In this document: positions 35,342 through 44,383 of the stretch, piece after piece | Layout of the letters: every line of letters begins with the position of its first letter | How positions within the stretch are numbered: position 1 is the first letter of the stretch | Origin: Paenibacillus montanisoli | GTDB taxonomy: Bacteria > Bacillota > Bacilli > Paenibacillales > Paenibacillaceae | Assembly: GCF_003268025.1 (NCBI RefSeq) | Contig: NZ_QLUW01000002.1 | Location: 930,001-994,000, forward strand | Direction: 5' to 3' | DNA: 64,000 nt | Notes under the pieces: generated by a model | What the model was told of the DNA's origin: nothing | Databases searched by the model: none | What the model saw: the letters and a program-made list of their open reading frames with translations, nothing else | Program-made: the position numbers and the translations under genes

Positions 35342-36253
35342 TTAATGGTCTCTGCGCATCAGGTAATCCGCAATGGCGAGCAAATAGTCCGGCATCGCAA
35401 GCTTAGCATCAGCAAGCGCCTTCTTCGCTTCTTGAGTTAACCGTTCCACTAGCGCAAGGCTTTCCTCCATACCGATCAAATACGGATAAGTCACCTTTTG
35501 CTGTTCCACATCGCTTTGTACCGGCTTTCCCAGCTTCGCTTCGTCACCGATCAAATCAAGAATATCGTCCTGGATTTGAAACGCGAGTCCCAGCTTCCGT
35601 GCAAATTGCTGCAGTGAATCCAGCTGCTGCCGGTTTGCTCCTCCGATCCGGGCGCCGGCGAGCACCGAGAAGACAATTAAATCGCTCGTTTTATGCAAAT
35701 GAATGTATTCGAGTTCTTCGAGCGACGTCACGCCTTGTTCACCCAAAATATCGGCGGCCTGACCGCCGACCATCCCCGGTGCGCCGGCCAGTTTCGCCAA
35801 ATCCGAGACGATCGCCAGCGTGGTTTCCGCCGACGCGCCAAGAGCGGCCGCCCAAGTTACCGCGTAAAAGGCATGCGTGAGCAGCCCGTCGCCGGCCAAA
35901 ATTGCCATAGCTTCACCGTATACTTTATGATTCGTCGGTTTGCCGCGGCGGTAATCGTCATTGTCCATTGCAGGCAGATCGTCATGGATAAGCGAGTACG
36001 TATGAATCATCTCGACCGCACATGCAACCGGGAGCGCCTGCTTTCGGGCTTTCTTCTCTTGCGCCACAGCCTCGGCTGCCGTCAGCACGAGAATGGGCCG
36101 AAGCCGCTTGCCTCCCGCTTCCAAGGAATACATGATCGCCTCGCGAAGCTTAGGCGGGATATCCCACTCTTGCGGCAGCGACATTTGCAGCGCCTCTTCG
36201 ATTTCCAAGACGGAGCTTGCTAAATAGTTGGCAGTAGAAACCGAAGTTTTCAC
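35342..36253 (-). CDS. ispA: Farnesyl diphosphate synthase (polyprenyl synthetase)
   Basis: 303 residues. Condenses DMAPP and IPP to geranyl and farnesyl diphosphate. First Asp-rich motif LIHDDLPAMDNDDYRRGKPT at ~88-107 and second QIQDDILD near 231-238; KRLRPILV (~49-56) binds IPP. The start is GTG 36253 with GAGGGG 9 nt upstream. Between xseB and dxs as in B. subtilis (yqiD). Confidence 0.95.
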   Translation of the reverse strand: MKTSVSTANYLASSVLEIEEALQMSLPQEWDIPPKLREAIMYSLEAGGKRLRPILVLTAAEAVAQEKKARKQALPVACAVEMIHTYSLIHDDLPAMDNDDYRRGKPTNHKVYGEAMAILAGDGLLTHAFYAVTWAAALGASAETTLAIVSDLAKLAGAPGMVGGQAADILGEQGVTSLEELEYIHLHKTSDLIVFSVLAGARIGGANRQQLDSLQQFARKLGLAFQIQDDILDLIGDEAKLGKPVQSDVEQQKVTYPYLIGMEESLALVERLTQEAKKALADAKLAMPDYLLAIADYLMRRDH

Positions 36254-36265
36254 TGTTAAATCCCC

Positions 36266-36511
36266 TCAGTCTTCATTTGCTTGCGCAAAAGGTTTTTTAT
36301 GTAGGCCGTTTTCCGTTTCGATGAGCACTTCGATCTTCCGTTCGACCTGCTCGAGCTTAGAGCCGCACAGCTGGGAAAGCTTCATGCCTTCCTGGAACAG
36401 CTCGATTGCGGTTTCAAGTGGGACATCCCCGCTTTCCAGCTTGCTTACGATCGACTCAAGCCGCTCCATTGCCGCTTCGAAGCTGATTGATTCTTGTTCA
36501 TTGGCTGCCAT
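36266..36511 (-). CDS. xseB: Exodeoxyribonuclease VII small subunit
   Basis: 81 residues. Family core FEAAMERLESIVSKLESGDVPLETAIELFQEGMKL at ~11-45 (two helices), typical of XseB. Binds XseA in several copies per large subunit. ATG 36511 directly abuts the xseA stop, with GGGGAGGG inside the xseA end. Confidence 0.95.
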   Translation of the reverse strand: MAANEQESISFEAAMERLESIVSKLESGDVPLETAIELFQEGMKLSQLCGSKLEQVERKIEVLIETENGLHKKPFAQANED

Positions 36512-37882
36512 CTACGATCCCTCCCCTTTCATTCCCCAAACCTGACATTCCAGCTGGCCATCGGCTACTTTCACGTGAAGCAGGTCGCCGAGCTGTACAT
36601 CGGAAATCGATTTAATGAGCCGCTTATCCTTCTCATCGTAAACCAAGCTATATCCGCGCGACATGACTTTCAAAGGGCTAAGCGCATCTAATTGCCGGAT
36701 GGATGCCAGCAATTGCGCGCGTCTCTCTTTCATTCCCGCTGACATTGTCGATTCCAATCTATCCGTAAGCCGCTCCAGCTGCTTTGCGGCAAGCGCCGCT
36801 TGAGCGCCCGGATGAACGCGGGTAAGTGCGTGATGCAGAGCAGCATGCTTCTCGCGGTTTCGTTCCGAAACGCGCAGCACCCTTGCTTTAAGCCGCTCCT
36901 CCATCCGGTCGAGCCGTTCGGCTTGCTGGAGCAAATATTTACGCGGATTCACGAACAGCGGCGATTTATGCAATCGCGCAAGCCGTTCCTTCCGGTTCTG
37001 CAGCGTCAGCCGAAGATTCTGCACGAGCCTCGCTTCCGTTTGCGCAAGCTTGGATTTCATCTCTTGCATGCTGGTAACAGCCAGCTCCGCAGCAGCCGTC
37101 GGCGTGGCGGCCCGAAGATCCGCAACGAAATCGGCGATCGTAAAATCCGTCTCGTGGCCTACCGCGGAAATGACCGGAATCATCGATTTGGCTATGCTCC
37201 GCGCAACGGATTCCTCATTGAACGCCCACAGCTCCTCCAAAGAGCCTCCGCCCCGGCCAATTATTAATACGTCGACTTCGGCTAAACGGTTCATGGTTTC
37301 GATGGCTTTGATAATCGATGGAGCCGCGCCTGTCCCTTGTACGAGCACGGGAAAAAGAAGCACCGGCACGTAAGGGTGGCGGCGCTGCAAGGTAATGATG
37401 ATATCTCTTACGGCTGCGCCCGTCGGCGACGTAATGATGCCTACCGCTTTCGGGAAGCGGGGAATTGGACGCTTGCGCGCAGCATCGAACAATCCCTCGT
37501 CCTGCAGCTTCCGCTTAAGTTGTTCATAAGCCAAATAAAGGCTGCCGATGCCGTCCGGCTGCATCTTCGTGCAATAGAATTGATAATTGCCATCGCGTTC
37601 GTAGACGGAGATATTGCCCCTCGCCAGTACCTTCGCGCCTTCCTTCGGTATAAAAGGAAGCCGCTGATTATGCGACGCAAACATGATGCATTTCAGCCGG
37701 CTGTCCTTATCCTTCAGCGTGAAATACATATGTCCGCTGGAATGATGCGTAAAGTTGGAAATTTCGCCGCGCAGCCATACATCGCTGAGCAGTTCGTCCG
37801 ATTCCAGCTTCTTGCCGATATAGCGGTTGATTTCCTTGATCGATAAGATACGCGCCGGTTCAGCCATCTTCGAAAAGCTCAC
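36512..37882 (-). CDS. xseA: Exodeoxyribonuclease VII large subunit
   Basis: 456 residues. N-terminal OB-fold domain ~10-110 (DVWLRGEISNFTHHSSGHMYFTLKD), catalytic domain ~130-345 (GIITSPTGAAVRDI, IIGRGGGSLEELWAFN, SAVGHETDFTIADFVADLRAATPTAAAE), then a coiled-coil and C-terminal segment ending SRGYSLV. Degrades single-stranded DNA. The start is GTG 37882, overlapping the folD stop as GTGA; ATG 37867 is an alternative with poor spacing. Confidence 0.96.
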   Translation of the reverse strand: MSFSKMAEPARILSIKEINRYIGKKLESDELLSDVWLRGEISNFTHHSSGHMYFTLKDKDSRLKCIMFASHNQRLPFIPKEGAKVLARGNISVYERDGNYQFYCTKMQPDGIGSLYLAYEQLKRKLQDEGLFDAARKRPIPRFPKAVGIITSPTGAAVRDIIITLQRRHPYVPVLLFPVLVQGTGAAPSIIKAIETMNRLAEVDVLIIGRGGGSLEELWAFNEESVARSIAKSMIPVISAVGHETDFTIADFVADLRAATPTAAAELAVTSMQEMKSKLAQTEARLVQNLRLTLQNRKERLARLHKSPLFVNPRKYLLQQAERLDRMEERLKARVLRVSERNREKHAALHHALTRVHPGAQAALAAKQLERLTDRLESTMSAGMKERRAQLLASIRQLDALSPLKVMSRGYSLVYDEKDKRLIKSISDVQLGDLLHVKVADGQLECQVWGMKGEGS

Positions 37883-38739
37883 TCCTCGATTGCGTGCTGT
37901 TGTTTTGCCGCTTTAAGCGTATTTTGCATTAGCATTGTAATCGTCATTGGACCGACACCGCCCGGAACCGGGGTTATATAACCCGCTGTTTCCAGCACGT
38001 CATCATAATCCACGTCACCGGCAAGCTTCCCGTCTTCAAGCCGGTTAATGCCGACATCGATGACGATGGCGCCCGGCTTGACGAACTGCCGTCCGATCGC
38101 TTTCGCTTTGCCGATCGCAACTACGAGAATATCCGCCGAGCGGCAAATCTCTTCCATATTGGCAGTTTTGGAATGACAGATCGTTACGGTCGCATGCTCG
38201 CGAAGCAGCAGCATCGAAACCGGTTTGCCGACAATGTTGCTGCGGCCTATAACGACGGCATGCTTGCCCGCGATCGACAAGCCGGACCGCTTTATAAGTT
38301 CGATGACCCCTGCAGGCGTACAAGGCAGCAGGCTGTCGTCGCCAATTACGAGATTGCCTACGCTTTCAGGATGGAAGCCGTCAACGTCCTTCTTCGCGCT
38401 AATTGCGTCGATAACCGCCTTCTCATCGATATGCTTCGGAAGGGGCAGCTGAACAAGAATTCCGTGAATGCTGCTTTGATGATTCAGTTTATCAATAAGG
38501 GCAAGCAGCTCGTCTTGGGTCGTCGCAGCATCGAGTCGATGAACTTCGGAATAAAAGCCAAGCTGTTGGCAGGCTTTCTCCTTACTGCCGACGTAAACCT
38601 TAGAAGCCGGATCTTCGCCGACTAGAACGACTGCAAGGCCTGGCTTGATATCCCGCTCGGCAAGCTTTGCCGCAACTGCGCTAATCTCTTTGCGAATGGC
38701 ATCCGAAATTACTTTACCTTCGATACGTTGCGCTGTCAT
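37879..38739 (-). CDS. folD: Bifunctional methylenetetrahydrofolate dehydrogenase/cyclohydrolase
   Basis: 286 residues. Interconverts 5,10-methylene- and 10-formyl-tetrahydrofolate with NADP. Signature YVGSKEKACQQLG (~49-61) with the catalytic Lys54, VQLPLPKHID (~96-105), Rossmann segment VIGRSNIVGKPVS (~164-176) and PVPGGVGPMT near the end. ATG 38739 has AGGAG upstream. A 41-nt perfect palindrome lies just upstream. Confidence 0.97.
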   Translation of the reverse strand: MTAQRIEGKVISDAIRKEISAVAAKLAERDIKPGLAVVLVGEDPASKVYVGSKEKACQQLGFYSEVHRLDAATTQDELLALIDKLNHQSSIHGILVQLPLPKHIDEKAVIDAISAKKDVDGFHPESVGNLVIGDDSLLPCTPAGVIELIKRSGLSIAGKHAVVIGRSNIVGKPVSMLLLREHATVTICHSKTANMEEICRSADILVVAIGKAKAIGRQFVKPGAIVIDVGINRLEDGKLAGDVDYDDVLETAGYITPVPGGVGPMTITMLMQNTLKAAKQQHAIEE

Positions 38740-38780
38740 ACGATCACTCCTGATTCGATTCTGATATGTAAATTATCGCA

Positions 38781-38821
38781 AGCCCCTCAGAGCCCTCATC
38801 GAATGAGGGCTCTGAGGGGCT
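38781..38821. repeat. 41-nt perfect palindrome between nusB and folD
   Basis: Two 19-bp arms (38781-38799 and 38803-38821) with a 3-nt loop and no mismatch. The arms are GC-rich (AGCCCCTCAG... / ...CTGAGGGGCT). On either strand no T-run follows, so it is not a standard terminator. It sits in the 112-nt gap between the nusB stop and the folD start. Confidence 0.95.
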
Positions 38822-38851
38822 CGTACCACCAATTATATCGTGCGATACCGC

Positions 38852-39304
38852 TTAAGCTTTGGGCTTAAGCTCGTCCAACGCTTGAAGCAGCCGGCCCAGA
38901 ACGCCGTTGACGAATTTGCCGGATTCGTCGGTGCCGAAGTGCTTCGCCAGCTCGATCGCTTCGTTGATAATGGCCTTCGGCGGCACATCGTCCCGAAATA
39001 CGAGCTCATAGCATGCGAGCCGCAAAATCTGCCTGTCCACGCGGGACAAGCGATCGACCTGCCAGCCCGTCAAATAGTGCTGCAGCATGTCGTCAATCGC
39101 AGCCTTGCGCTCCATAACGCCGCGGACCATCTCACGGACGTACTCATCGATCCGGTCTACGTCCGCCGCGTTGGCTTCGATTTCGTTTTCCTCGCGTACT
39201 TCGTCCACAAGCATATCTACAGCGGATGCAGCCGTAGCCTCTTCATTCATTTCCAGCTGGTACAAGCTCTGTACTACAATCTCCCGCGCTAACCTACGTT
39301 TCAT
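38852..39304 (-). CDS. nusB: Transcription antitermination protein NusB
   Basis: 150 residues, all-helical NusB fold. Begins MKRRLAREIVVQSLYQLEM; the family segment LRLACYELVFRDDVPPKAIINEAIELAKHFGTDESGKFVNGVLG occupies ~91-135. Binds boxA with NusE (S10) in rRNA transcription. ATG 39304 has AGGAGG upstream. Five upstream codons are excluded. Confidence 0.96.
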   Translation of the reverse strand: MKRRLAREIVVQSLYQLEMNEEATAASAVDMLVDEVREENEIEANAADVDRIDEYVREMVRGVMERKAAIDDMLQHYLTGWQVDRLSRVDRQILRLACYELVFRDDVPPKAIINEAIELAKHFGTDESGKFVNGVLGRLLQALDELKPKA

Positions 39305-39433
39305 GGGTCCTCCTGACAAATTCGCACAAATTCAATCATCCAGATGAAACGGCCGATGCCATTTCAAAATATGATCTCCTCCCTGCCCCGAACAAAATCA
39401 TGCCGTGTCCGGGGTACGGAGGAGACCATAGCG

Positions 39434-39664
39434 CTATTTAAACGGCCTCCATCTTTCCATCAACCATTCGGTTAACCGATGCCATGGAATTACCGGACCG
39501 CTTTGCTCGTCTTTCATCTTACCGATTGCATAGCCGATCCAAAGCAGCAATCCGAAAAACAGCATATCCCAAAAGCCTACGATGAAATAAAGAAGTCCGA
39601 GTAAGAATCCTACTGAAACCCCGGCAATCCTCCCGCCATAGGTTGTCCAGATTTCCTTCCACAT
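39434..39664 (-). CDS. DUF2273 small membrane protein
   Basis: 76 residues with a hydrophobic hairpin (~12-48: GGRIAGVSVGFLLGLLYFIVGF, then DMLFFGLLLWIGYAIGK). DUF2273 proteins accompany Asp23/AmaP in Gram-positive envelope-stress loci; function unknown. ATG 39664 (AGAGGTGG upstream) is preferred over GTG 39673. Starts 11 nt after amaP. Confidence 0.85.
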   Translation of the reverse strand: MWKEIWTTYGGRIAGVSVGFLLGLLYFIVGFWDMLFFGLLLWIGYAIGKMKDEQSGPVIPWHRLTEWLMERWRPFK

Positions 39665-39675
39665 CCGCACCACCT

Positions 39676-40239
39676 CTATTCTACGCGACTCTTGAAGTTC
39701 GCGGTTTGGATGATGTTCGCAACGTATACGGATACACCCGCTACAGGAATGCCTGTAATCTCTTCCACGTGGGCTTTAACGGCTCGCTGGATCTCTTCCG
39801 TCAAGGTCGGAATCGAGCTCTCGCCATCCGCAATCGCGCGCAGCGAAATGTCGATCCCCGCTTCGCTGATCCGAATGCGCGCTTTCAGATCTCTCACGCC
39901 GCGCTGTCGGCTGGCCGCTTTAAGCGCCAGATTCTCCACCGTTTCAAGCGAAATGCGAATGTCGCCGAAATCGGTTCGCTGATCGATCGAAGGCGCCGAA
40001 GCATTGCTGCGCCGAACCGAAATGTAGAAGAAGCGCAGACTGACTAACAGAACGATTGTGGATGCAATTATAACCGTCGCTTGCAGCCAACGGTATTCAC
40101 CGCTGTACAGATTATGTACCAGATTGCTCAGCCATTCTTCCGGAAACCAGTATACGCCTGCACTAAACGCGATAACGGCCACTGCTCCCATCGCAATGCT
40201 GTATAGAAATAGCACAAGCTTGTCCAACACTCTAATCAA
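39676..40239 (-). CDS. amaP: Asp23 membrane anchor protein AmaP
   Basis: 187 residues with two N-terminal membrane helices (~8-30 and ~52-73) and a cytoplasmic Asp23-related domain after ~90. AmaP recruits Asp23 to the membrane in staphylococci. The start is TTG 40239 with AAGGAGG 8 nt upstream. Lies downstream of asp23 beyond a terminator hairpin and upstream of DUF2273. Confidence 0.85.
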   Translation of the reverse strand: MIRVLDKLVLFLYSIAMGAVAVIAFSAGVYWFPEEWLSNLVHNLYSGEYRWLQATVIIASTIVLLVSLRFFYISVRRSNASAPSIDQRTDFGDIRISLETVENLALKAASRQRGVRDLKARIRISEAGIDISLRAIADGESSIPTLTEEIQRAVKAHVEEITGIPVAGVSVYVANIIQTANFKSRVE

Positions 40240-40266
40240 CGAGAGTTCCTCCTTGGGCGGACTAGA

Positions 40267-40310
40267 TAAAACCCCCTAGTGCCGAGCGGCAAGCCCAACC
40301 ACTAGGGGGT
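40267..40310 (-). terminator. Terminator between asp23 and amaP
   Basis: ACCCCCTAGTG (plus 40271-40281) pairs with CACTAGGGGGT (40300-40310); read on the minus strand the stem is followed by TTTATC. It lies 30 nt after asp23, inside an otherwise co-directional cluster, so it may set a lower level of amaP and DUF2273. Confidence 0.85.
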
Positions 40311-40339
40311 ATGTCGTCATTCATACACGCATGATCCAT

Positions 40340-40747
40340 CTATTTGACTCGAGTTTGGATCTCTTCTTCCTCCGGCTTCTCAGCCGTCTTGAAATGAACG
40401 TCGTGAATATGCACATTCACTTCGACGACATGCAAGCCTGTCATCATTTCGATCGAGCGTTTGACATTGCTTTGTATGTCGGCTGCAATTTCCGGAATCC
40501 GGTGGCCGAATTCCACGATGATGGACACATCAACCGCAGCTTCCCGCTGACCGACTTCAACCTTGACGCCTTTGGACAAATTTTTGCGACCCAGAAGTTC
40601 TGCAATGCCGCCGGCAAAGCCGCCGCTCATGCCTGCTACGCCATGAACCTCGATTGTCGCAAGTCCAGCGATCACTTCAATGACTTCGGGTGCGATTTGA
40701 ATAGTGCCCATGTCTGTTTTCTCATAGTCCGCTGCTAGCGTACTCAT
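40340..40747 (-). CDS. yqhY: Asp23/Gls24 family protein (YqhY)
   Basis: 135 residues, a DUF322 domain: GTIQIAPEVIEVIAGLATIEVHGVAGMSGG at ~14-43 and VDVSIIVEFGHRIPEIAADIQSNVKRSIEMMTGL at ~72-105. In B. subtilis YqhY is the accBC-linked paralogue affecting lipid homeostasis. ATG 40747 has GGGAGG upstream. Lies 143 nt after accC on the same strand, matching accB-accC-yqhY of B. subtilis. Confidence 0.92.
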   Translation of the reverse strand: MSTLAADYEKTDMGTIQIAPEVIEVIAGLATIEVHGVAGMSGGFAGGIAELLGRKNLSKGVKVEVGQREAAVDVSIIVEFGHRIPEIAADIQSNVKRSIEMMTGLHVVEVNVHIHDVHFKTAEKPEEEEIQTRVK

Positions 40748-40890
40748 GGTTATCCTACACCTCCCGTAAAAAGTAGCTCGCCATCGGGGCTAAAGCCGAT
40801 AGCTTATCCGCTTCTTATTCCTATACTATAGCATTCCAAAGGAAATATGACAAACCATCCGATTCTGTCCGCTTGGCACGGCAGCTATGA

Positions 40891-42246
40891 TTAGCTCGGA
40901 TTGTTGATGTCATGTTCCTCCAGAAACTTGATGTCGAAATTGCCTTTCAGGAATTTCGGGTGATTCAGCAGCTTCATATGGAATGGAATCGTCGTGCGAA
41001 TCCCATCGATGGCAAACTCGGCGAGCGCCCGTTTCATCCGCGAAATCGCGTCTTCGCGCGTTGCGCCCCACACGATCAGCTTCGCGATCATGGAATCGTA
41101 ATGCGGCGAAATCGTGTAGCCCGGATACGCCCCGCTGTCTACCCGCACGCCCAAACCGCCCGGCGGCAAATAGAATTGAATTTGGCCCGGCGACGGCATG
41201 AAGTTGCGCTCGGAATCCTCGGCGTTAATCCGGCATTCGATCGACCAGCCGTTAATCTTCATGTCCTCCTGCTTGAACGAAAGCGGGTTGCCTTCCGCAA
41301 CGGAGATCATCTCTTTGATCAGGTCTACGCCCGTGATCATTTCCGTAACCGGATGCTCGACCTGGATACGCGTATTCATCTCCATGAAGTAAAAGTTGCC
41401 TTCGGGCCCGAGCAGAAACTCCAGCGTACCGGCGCCCGCATAGTTAACTGCCTTTGCCGCGCGTACCGCCGCTTGGCCCATCCGCTCGCGCATGGCCGGG
41501 CTAAGCACCGGACACGGCGCCTCCTCGACAAGCTTCTGGCGGCGGCGCTGCACGGAGCAGTCGCGCTCGAACAGATGGACGGCATTGCCGTGCTTGTCCG
41601 CCATAATCTGAATTTCGACGTGCTTCATGCCCGTCAAATATTTCTCGAGATATACGCCCGCATTGCCGAACGCCTTCTGCGCTTCCTGCTGAGCCGTCGT
41701 AATCTGCGAAATCAGCGTTGCTTCGTCCTCCGCGATCCGAATGCCTTTGCCGCCTCCGCCCGCAGTTGCTTTGATGATGACCGGATAGCCGATCTCGCGC
41801 GCGACGCGGACCGCCTCATCCAAATCGTCGATCAGGCCGTCGGAGCCCGGAATGATCGGCACGTCGGCTTGCTTCATCGTCTGCTTCGCAACCGCTTTGT
41901 CGCCCATCTTGCTGATCGCCGTCGGGGACGGACCGATGAAGGTCACGTTGCAGGATTCGCAAATATCCGCGAAATCCGCATTCTCCGCCAAGAACCCGTA
42001 GCCCGGATGGATGGCGTCGCAATCGGTCAGCGTCGCAACGCTCATAATATTCGTCAAGTTCAAATAGCTGTCTTTGGAGGCAACCGGACCGATGCAATAC
42101 GCCTCGTCCGCCAAACGGACGTGAAGCGATTCGCGGTCAGCCTCGGAATAAACGGCCACGGTTTGAATGCCGAGCTCGCGGCAGGCGCGAATGATGCGGA
42201 CGGCGATTTCACCCCGGTTAGCGATCAAAATTTTGTTGAATTTCAC
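40891..42246 (-). CDS. accC: Acetyl-CoA carboxylase, biotin carboxylase subunit
   Basis: 451 residues. ATP-grasp enzyme that carboxylates biotin on AccB. N-domain [17 protein letters not shown]; glycine-rich loop [12 protein letters not shown] (~159-170); [15 protein letters not shown] (~287-301) with catalytic residues; C-terminal domain from ~330. The start is GTG 42246 behind GAGGAG. 56 nt after accB, same operon. Confidence 0.97.
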   Translation of the reverse strand: MKFNKILIANRGEIAVRIIRACRELGIQTVAVYSEADRESLHVRLADEAYCIGPVASKDSYLNLTNIMSVATLTDCDAIHPGYGFLAENADFADICESCNVTFIGPSPTAISKMGDKAVAKQTMKQADVPIIPGSDGLIDDLDEAVRVAREIGYPVIIKATAGGGGKGIRIAEDEATLISQITTAQQEAQKAFGNAGVYLEKYLTGMKHVEIQIMADKHGNAVHLFERDCSVQRRRQKLVEEAPCPVLSPAMRERMGQAAVRAAKAVNYAGAGTLEFLLGPEGNFYFMEMNTRIQVEHPVTEMITGVDLIKEMISVAEGNPLSFKQEDMKINGWSIECRINAEDSERNFMPSPGQIQFYLPPGGLGVRVDSGAYPGYTISPHYDSMIAKLIVWGATREDAISRMKRALAEFAIDGIRTTIPFHMKLLNHPKFLKGNFDIKFLEEHDINNPS

Positions 42247-42302
42247 GGTAAAAGCTCCTCTCGTGCGCTATGGTTCTCGGTGTCGCTTTCGCGTTTGCTC
42301 CG

Positions 42303-42800
42303 CTACTCCGGTTTAACCAGGAACAACGGTTGTCCAAACTCGACAAGCTGTCCATTCTCAACGAGGATCTCGACGATTTCGCCGCGCACTTCCGCTTCCA
42401 GCTCATTCATCAGCTTCATCGCTTCCAAAATACATACGATCGACTTCTCGTTGATCCGGTCCCCTACATTGACATAAGGCCCTTTCTCAGGCGAAGAAGC
42501 ACGGTAGAACGTCCCAACCATCGGGGACACGATCTGGTGGTAATTCGTTGCCGCCGCAGCCGGAGCTTGAGCCGCCGCTGCCGTAGGCGCTGCCGCCGGC
42601 AGGCTTGGCGCCGCTTGGGCTTGAGGCTGTACAGCCTGCGTATATGTAGGAACGAGAGACGCGGCTTGTACATTCACCACTTCCGTTTTGCCGGGTTTGC
42701 GGATCATCAGGCGGGCGCCATCGTTTTCAATTTCAAGTTCGTGTACCGAAGTACCGTCAACCAGCTTGATCAATTCTTTAATCTCGCTCAGCTTAAACAT
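42303..42800 (-). CDS. accB: Biotin carboxyl carrier protein of acetyl-CoA carboxylase
   Basis: 165 residues. N-terminal segment ~1-45, an Ala/Pro/Gln-rich flexible linker ~50-85, and the biotinyl domain ~88-165 with biotinylated Lys129 in EAMKLMNE and the thumb segment near 98-108. Carries carboxybiotin between AccC and the transferase. ATG 42800 has AGGAG upstream. First gene of accB-accC. Confidence 0.97.
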   Translation of the reverse strand: MFKLSEIKELIKLVDGTSVHELEIENDGARLMIRKPGKTEVVNVQAASLVPTYTQAVQPQAQAAPSLPAAAPTAAAAQAPAAAATNYHQIVSPMVGTFYRASSPEKGPYVNVGDRINEKSIVCILEAMKLMNELEAEVRGEIVEILVENGQLVEFGQPLFLVKPE

Positions 42801-42944
42801 CGTTTCACTCCTATAAGTTTTTGCGCGCTCCTGGGTGAAGACGCTTCAATTCGGTGTTATTTTACCAAAACCTGCACATACCGAACCTTATTATAGCATA
42901 AACCTTCCGGAACACGAACCCATTTTTTATACATGCCTGATGGG

Positions 42945-42980
42945 AAAAAGCCCCATTGCCGCTTGCTTCGGCATCGGGGC
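42945..42980 (-). terminator. Terminator of the spoIIIA operon
   Basis: GCCCCATTGCCG (42950-42961) pairs with CGGCATCGGGGC (42969-42980) with a small mismatch; on the minus strand TTTTTCCC follows. Just after spoIIIAH, isolating it from accB. Confidence 0.85.
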
Positions 42981-42991
42981 CCTCCGTTTCC

Positions 42992-43690
42992 TTACTTCAC
43001 ATACTGGATCATAACTTGCTCCGGCGCTACGCCAAGTTCGGTGATGACCATCGTCAGGATGCTGTCGGCTTGGCTTTTCTCCAGCTTGTCGCTTTGCACG
43101 ACGACTTTATAGCGCTCGCCGTCCGGCACGATGGCTGCGTTGCTGAACTGCTTCACGAGCTCTTCCTCGAGGCCGGTAATTTTGGAGCTCTTATCTTCCA
43201 GCAGGTTCAGCTGCTCGACGGCGGTTCCGGCTGCTTTGTCATCTTGCTTCGTATCGGAAATCTGGCTGTACAGCTTATTATACTCATCGTATAATTTCTG
43301 ATCACGCTTCTCTTGCATTTGGCTGAATACGCTCGCCGTAATGCCGCCCGCTTCTTCAAGCTGGCGAAGCACCTCTTGATCGGTTTTGTCGGCCGCTGCC
43401 GCATCATCCGCCGCTGCAGCATCATTCCCCGCTGCCGTGCCGTCCGCCGCCGGATCTTTGGATGCATCCGCATCAGCTGCGCCGTCCGTTACATCGGTAA
43501 CCGTAATGCCATCTTCGGTCGTCGTGCCCGACGCTTCGGTCGCGCCATCCTTCATCTGCTCCTGCTGCGTTCCGTCGGTTACCAGATCCGTCGAAGGATT
43601 GACGTCCTCGGTAAACAAGTAGTAAGCCGACAAAATCACCATCAAGCTCAGCATCGATACCAGCCAAATCGTTTGTCTTTTGTTGTTCAT
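42992..43690 (-). CDS. spoIIIAH: Stage III sporulation protein AH
   Basis: 232 residues. One N-terminal membrane helix (~9-33: WLVSMLSLMVILSAYYLF), a long acidic Ala/Asp-rich linker (~40-115), and a C-terminal ring-building (YscJ/FliF-like) domain ending VVITELGVAPEQVMIQYVK-type sequence. Binds SpoIIQ across the intermembrane space to form the feeding channel. ATG 43690 (GGGAGG 11 nt upstream) aligns with the B. subtilis start; an ATG eight codons upstream overlaps that ribosome site. The linker is more Ala/Asp-rich than in B. subtilis. Confidence 0.95.
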   Translation of the reverse strand: MNNKRQTIWLVSMLSLMVILSAYYLFTEDVNPSTDLVTDGTQQEQMKDGATEASGTTTEDGITVTDVTDGAADADASKDPAADGTAAGNDAAAADDAAAADKTDQEVLRQLEEAGGITASVFSQMQEKRDQKLYDEYNKLYSQISDTKQDDKAAGTAVEQLNLLEDKSSKITGLEEELVKQFSNAAIVPDGERYKVVVQSDKLEKSQADSILTMVITELGVAPEQVMIQYVK

Positions 43691-43728
43691 GAACGAAACA
43701 GCCTCCCTTTTCATTTTCCAATTGGATT

Positions 43729-44364
43729 TTATTGATGCTTGCGCGGAACTACCGAAATCCGATTAATCGGGACATTAAGCCCCTTCTCCACCGCATCGAT
43801 CAGCAGCGTTCTTACGGTGCCGTTCTCTGCGCCTTTGGCGACGACCAGCACGCCGCGAATCTTTGGCTGAATCTTTTTGACAATAATGGGAGCCGTGTCG
43901 CCTTCCGTATTGTAGAGCACCACTTTTCCTTCCTTCGTGATGGAGGTGATGCTTCGTTTGCCGCCGTTCTTATCCGTTTCGTTCGTGATTTGCTGCGATT
44001 CCTTCTCGTCTACATGAACCGTTACCTCTTCCGTCGAATCGACCGTGACGAGCACGTCTACCTGGCCGACGCCGACGATTAACTCCAATATATCTTTAAG
44101 CCTCGCTTCAAGCGGCTGCTCAATCTCTTCGAAGGAGGACGGCGCGACAGCAGCTTTGCCCAAGACGGTTTCGTCGGGAGGCGCCGCTCCGGAGGCCGCT
44201 TGATCCGCTGCAGGCACTCTCTGATAGGACAGAAAGGAGTTCATCAGCATGAGCGCCACTCCGATCGAGCCGATTATGAGCAGCCATCGCAGCGTCTTGA
44301 CCCGCCTTGGGCCGCCCTGCCCCTTGCCAACGCTTGACTCCAGTCCCTCCAGCCATTTGGCCAA
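43729..44364 (-). CDS. spoIIIAG: Stage III sporulation protein AG
   Basis: 211 residues (229 in B. subtilis). N-terminal membrane helix ~25-45, then a ring-building domain (LKDILELIVGVGQVDVLVTVDSTEE, ~88-112; PKIRGVLVVAKGAENGTVRTLLIDAVEKGLNVPINRISV, ~166-204). Forms a large oligomeric ring in the mother-cell membrane. The start is TTG 44364 with AAGGGGAG upstream. Confidence 0.95.
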   Translation of the reverse strand: MAKWLEGLESSVGKGQGGPRRVKTLRWLLIIGSIGVALMLMNSFLSYQRVPAADQAASGAAPPDETVLGKAAVAPSSFEEIEQPLEARLKDILELIVGVGQVDVLVTVDSTEEVTVHVDEKESQQITNETDKNGGKRSITSITKEGKVVLYNTEGDTAPIIVKKIQPKIRGVLVVAKGAENGTVRTLLIDAVEKGLNVPINRISVVPRKHQ

Positions 44365-44383
44365 CGTCGTTCTCCCCTTTCAG

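Noticed and set aside
38781-38821. Intrinsic terminator call for the palindrome before folD
   Set aside because: No T-run on either strand, so it is listed as a palindrome of unknown role.
40912-42477. 521-codon plus-strand frame antisense to accC/accB
   Set aside because: Antisense shadow of well-supported accC and accB; no ribosome site.
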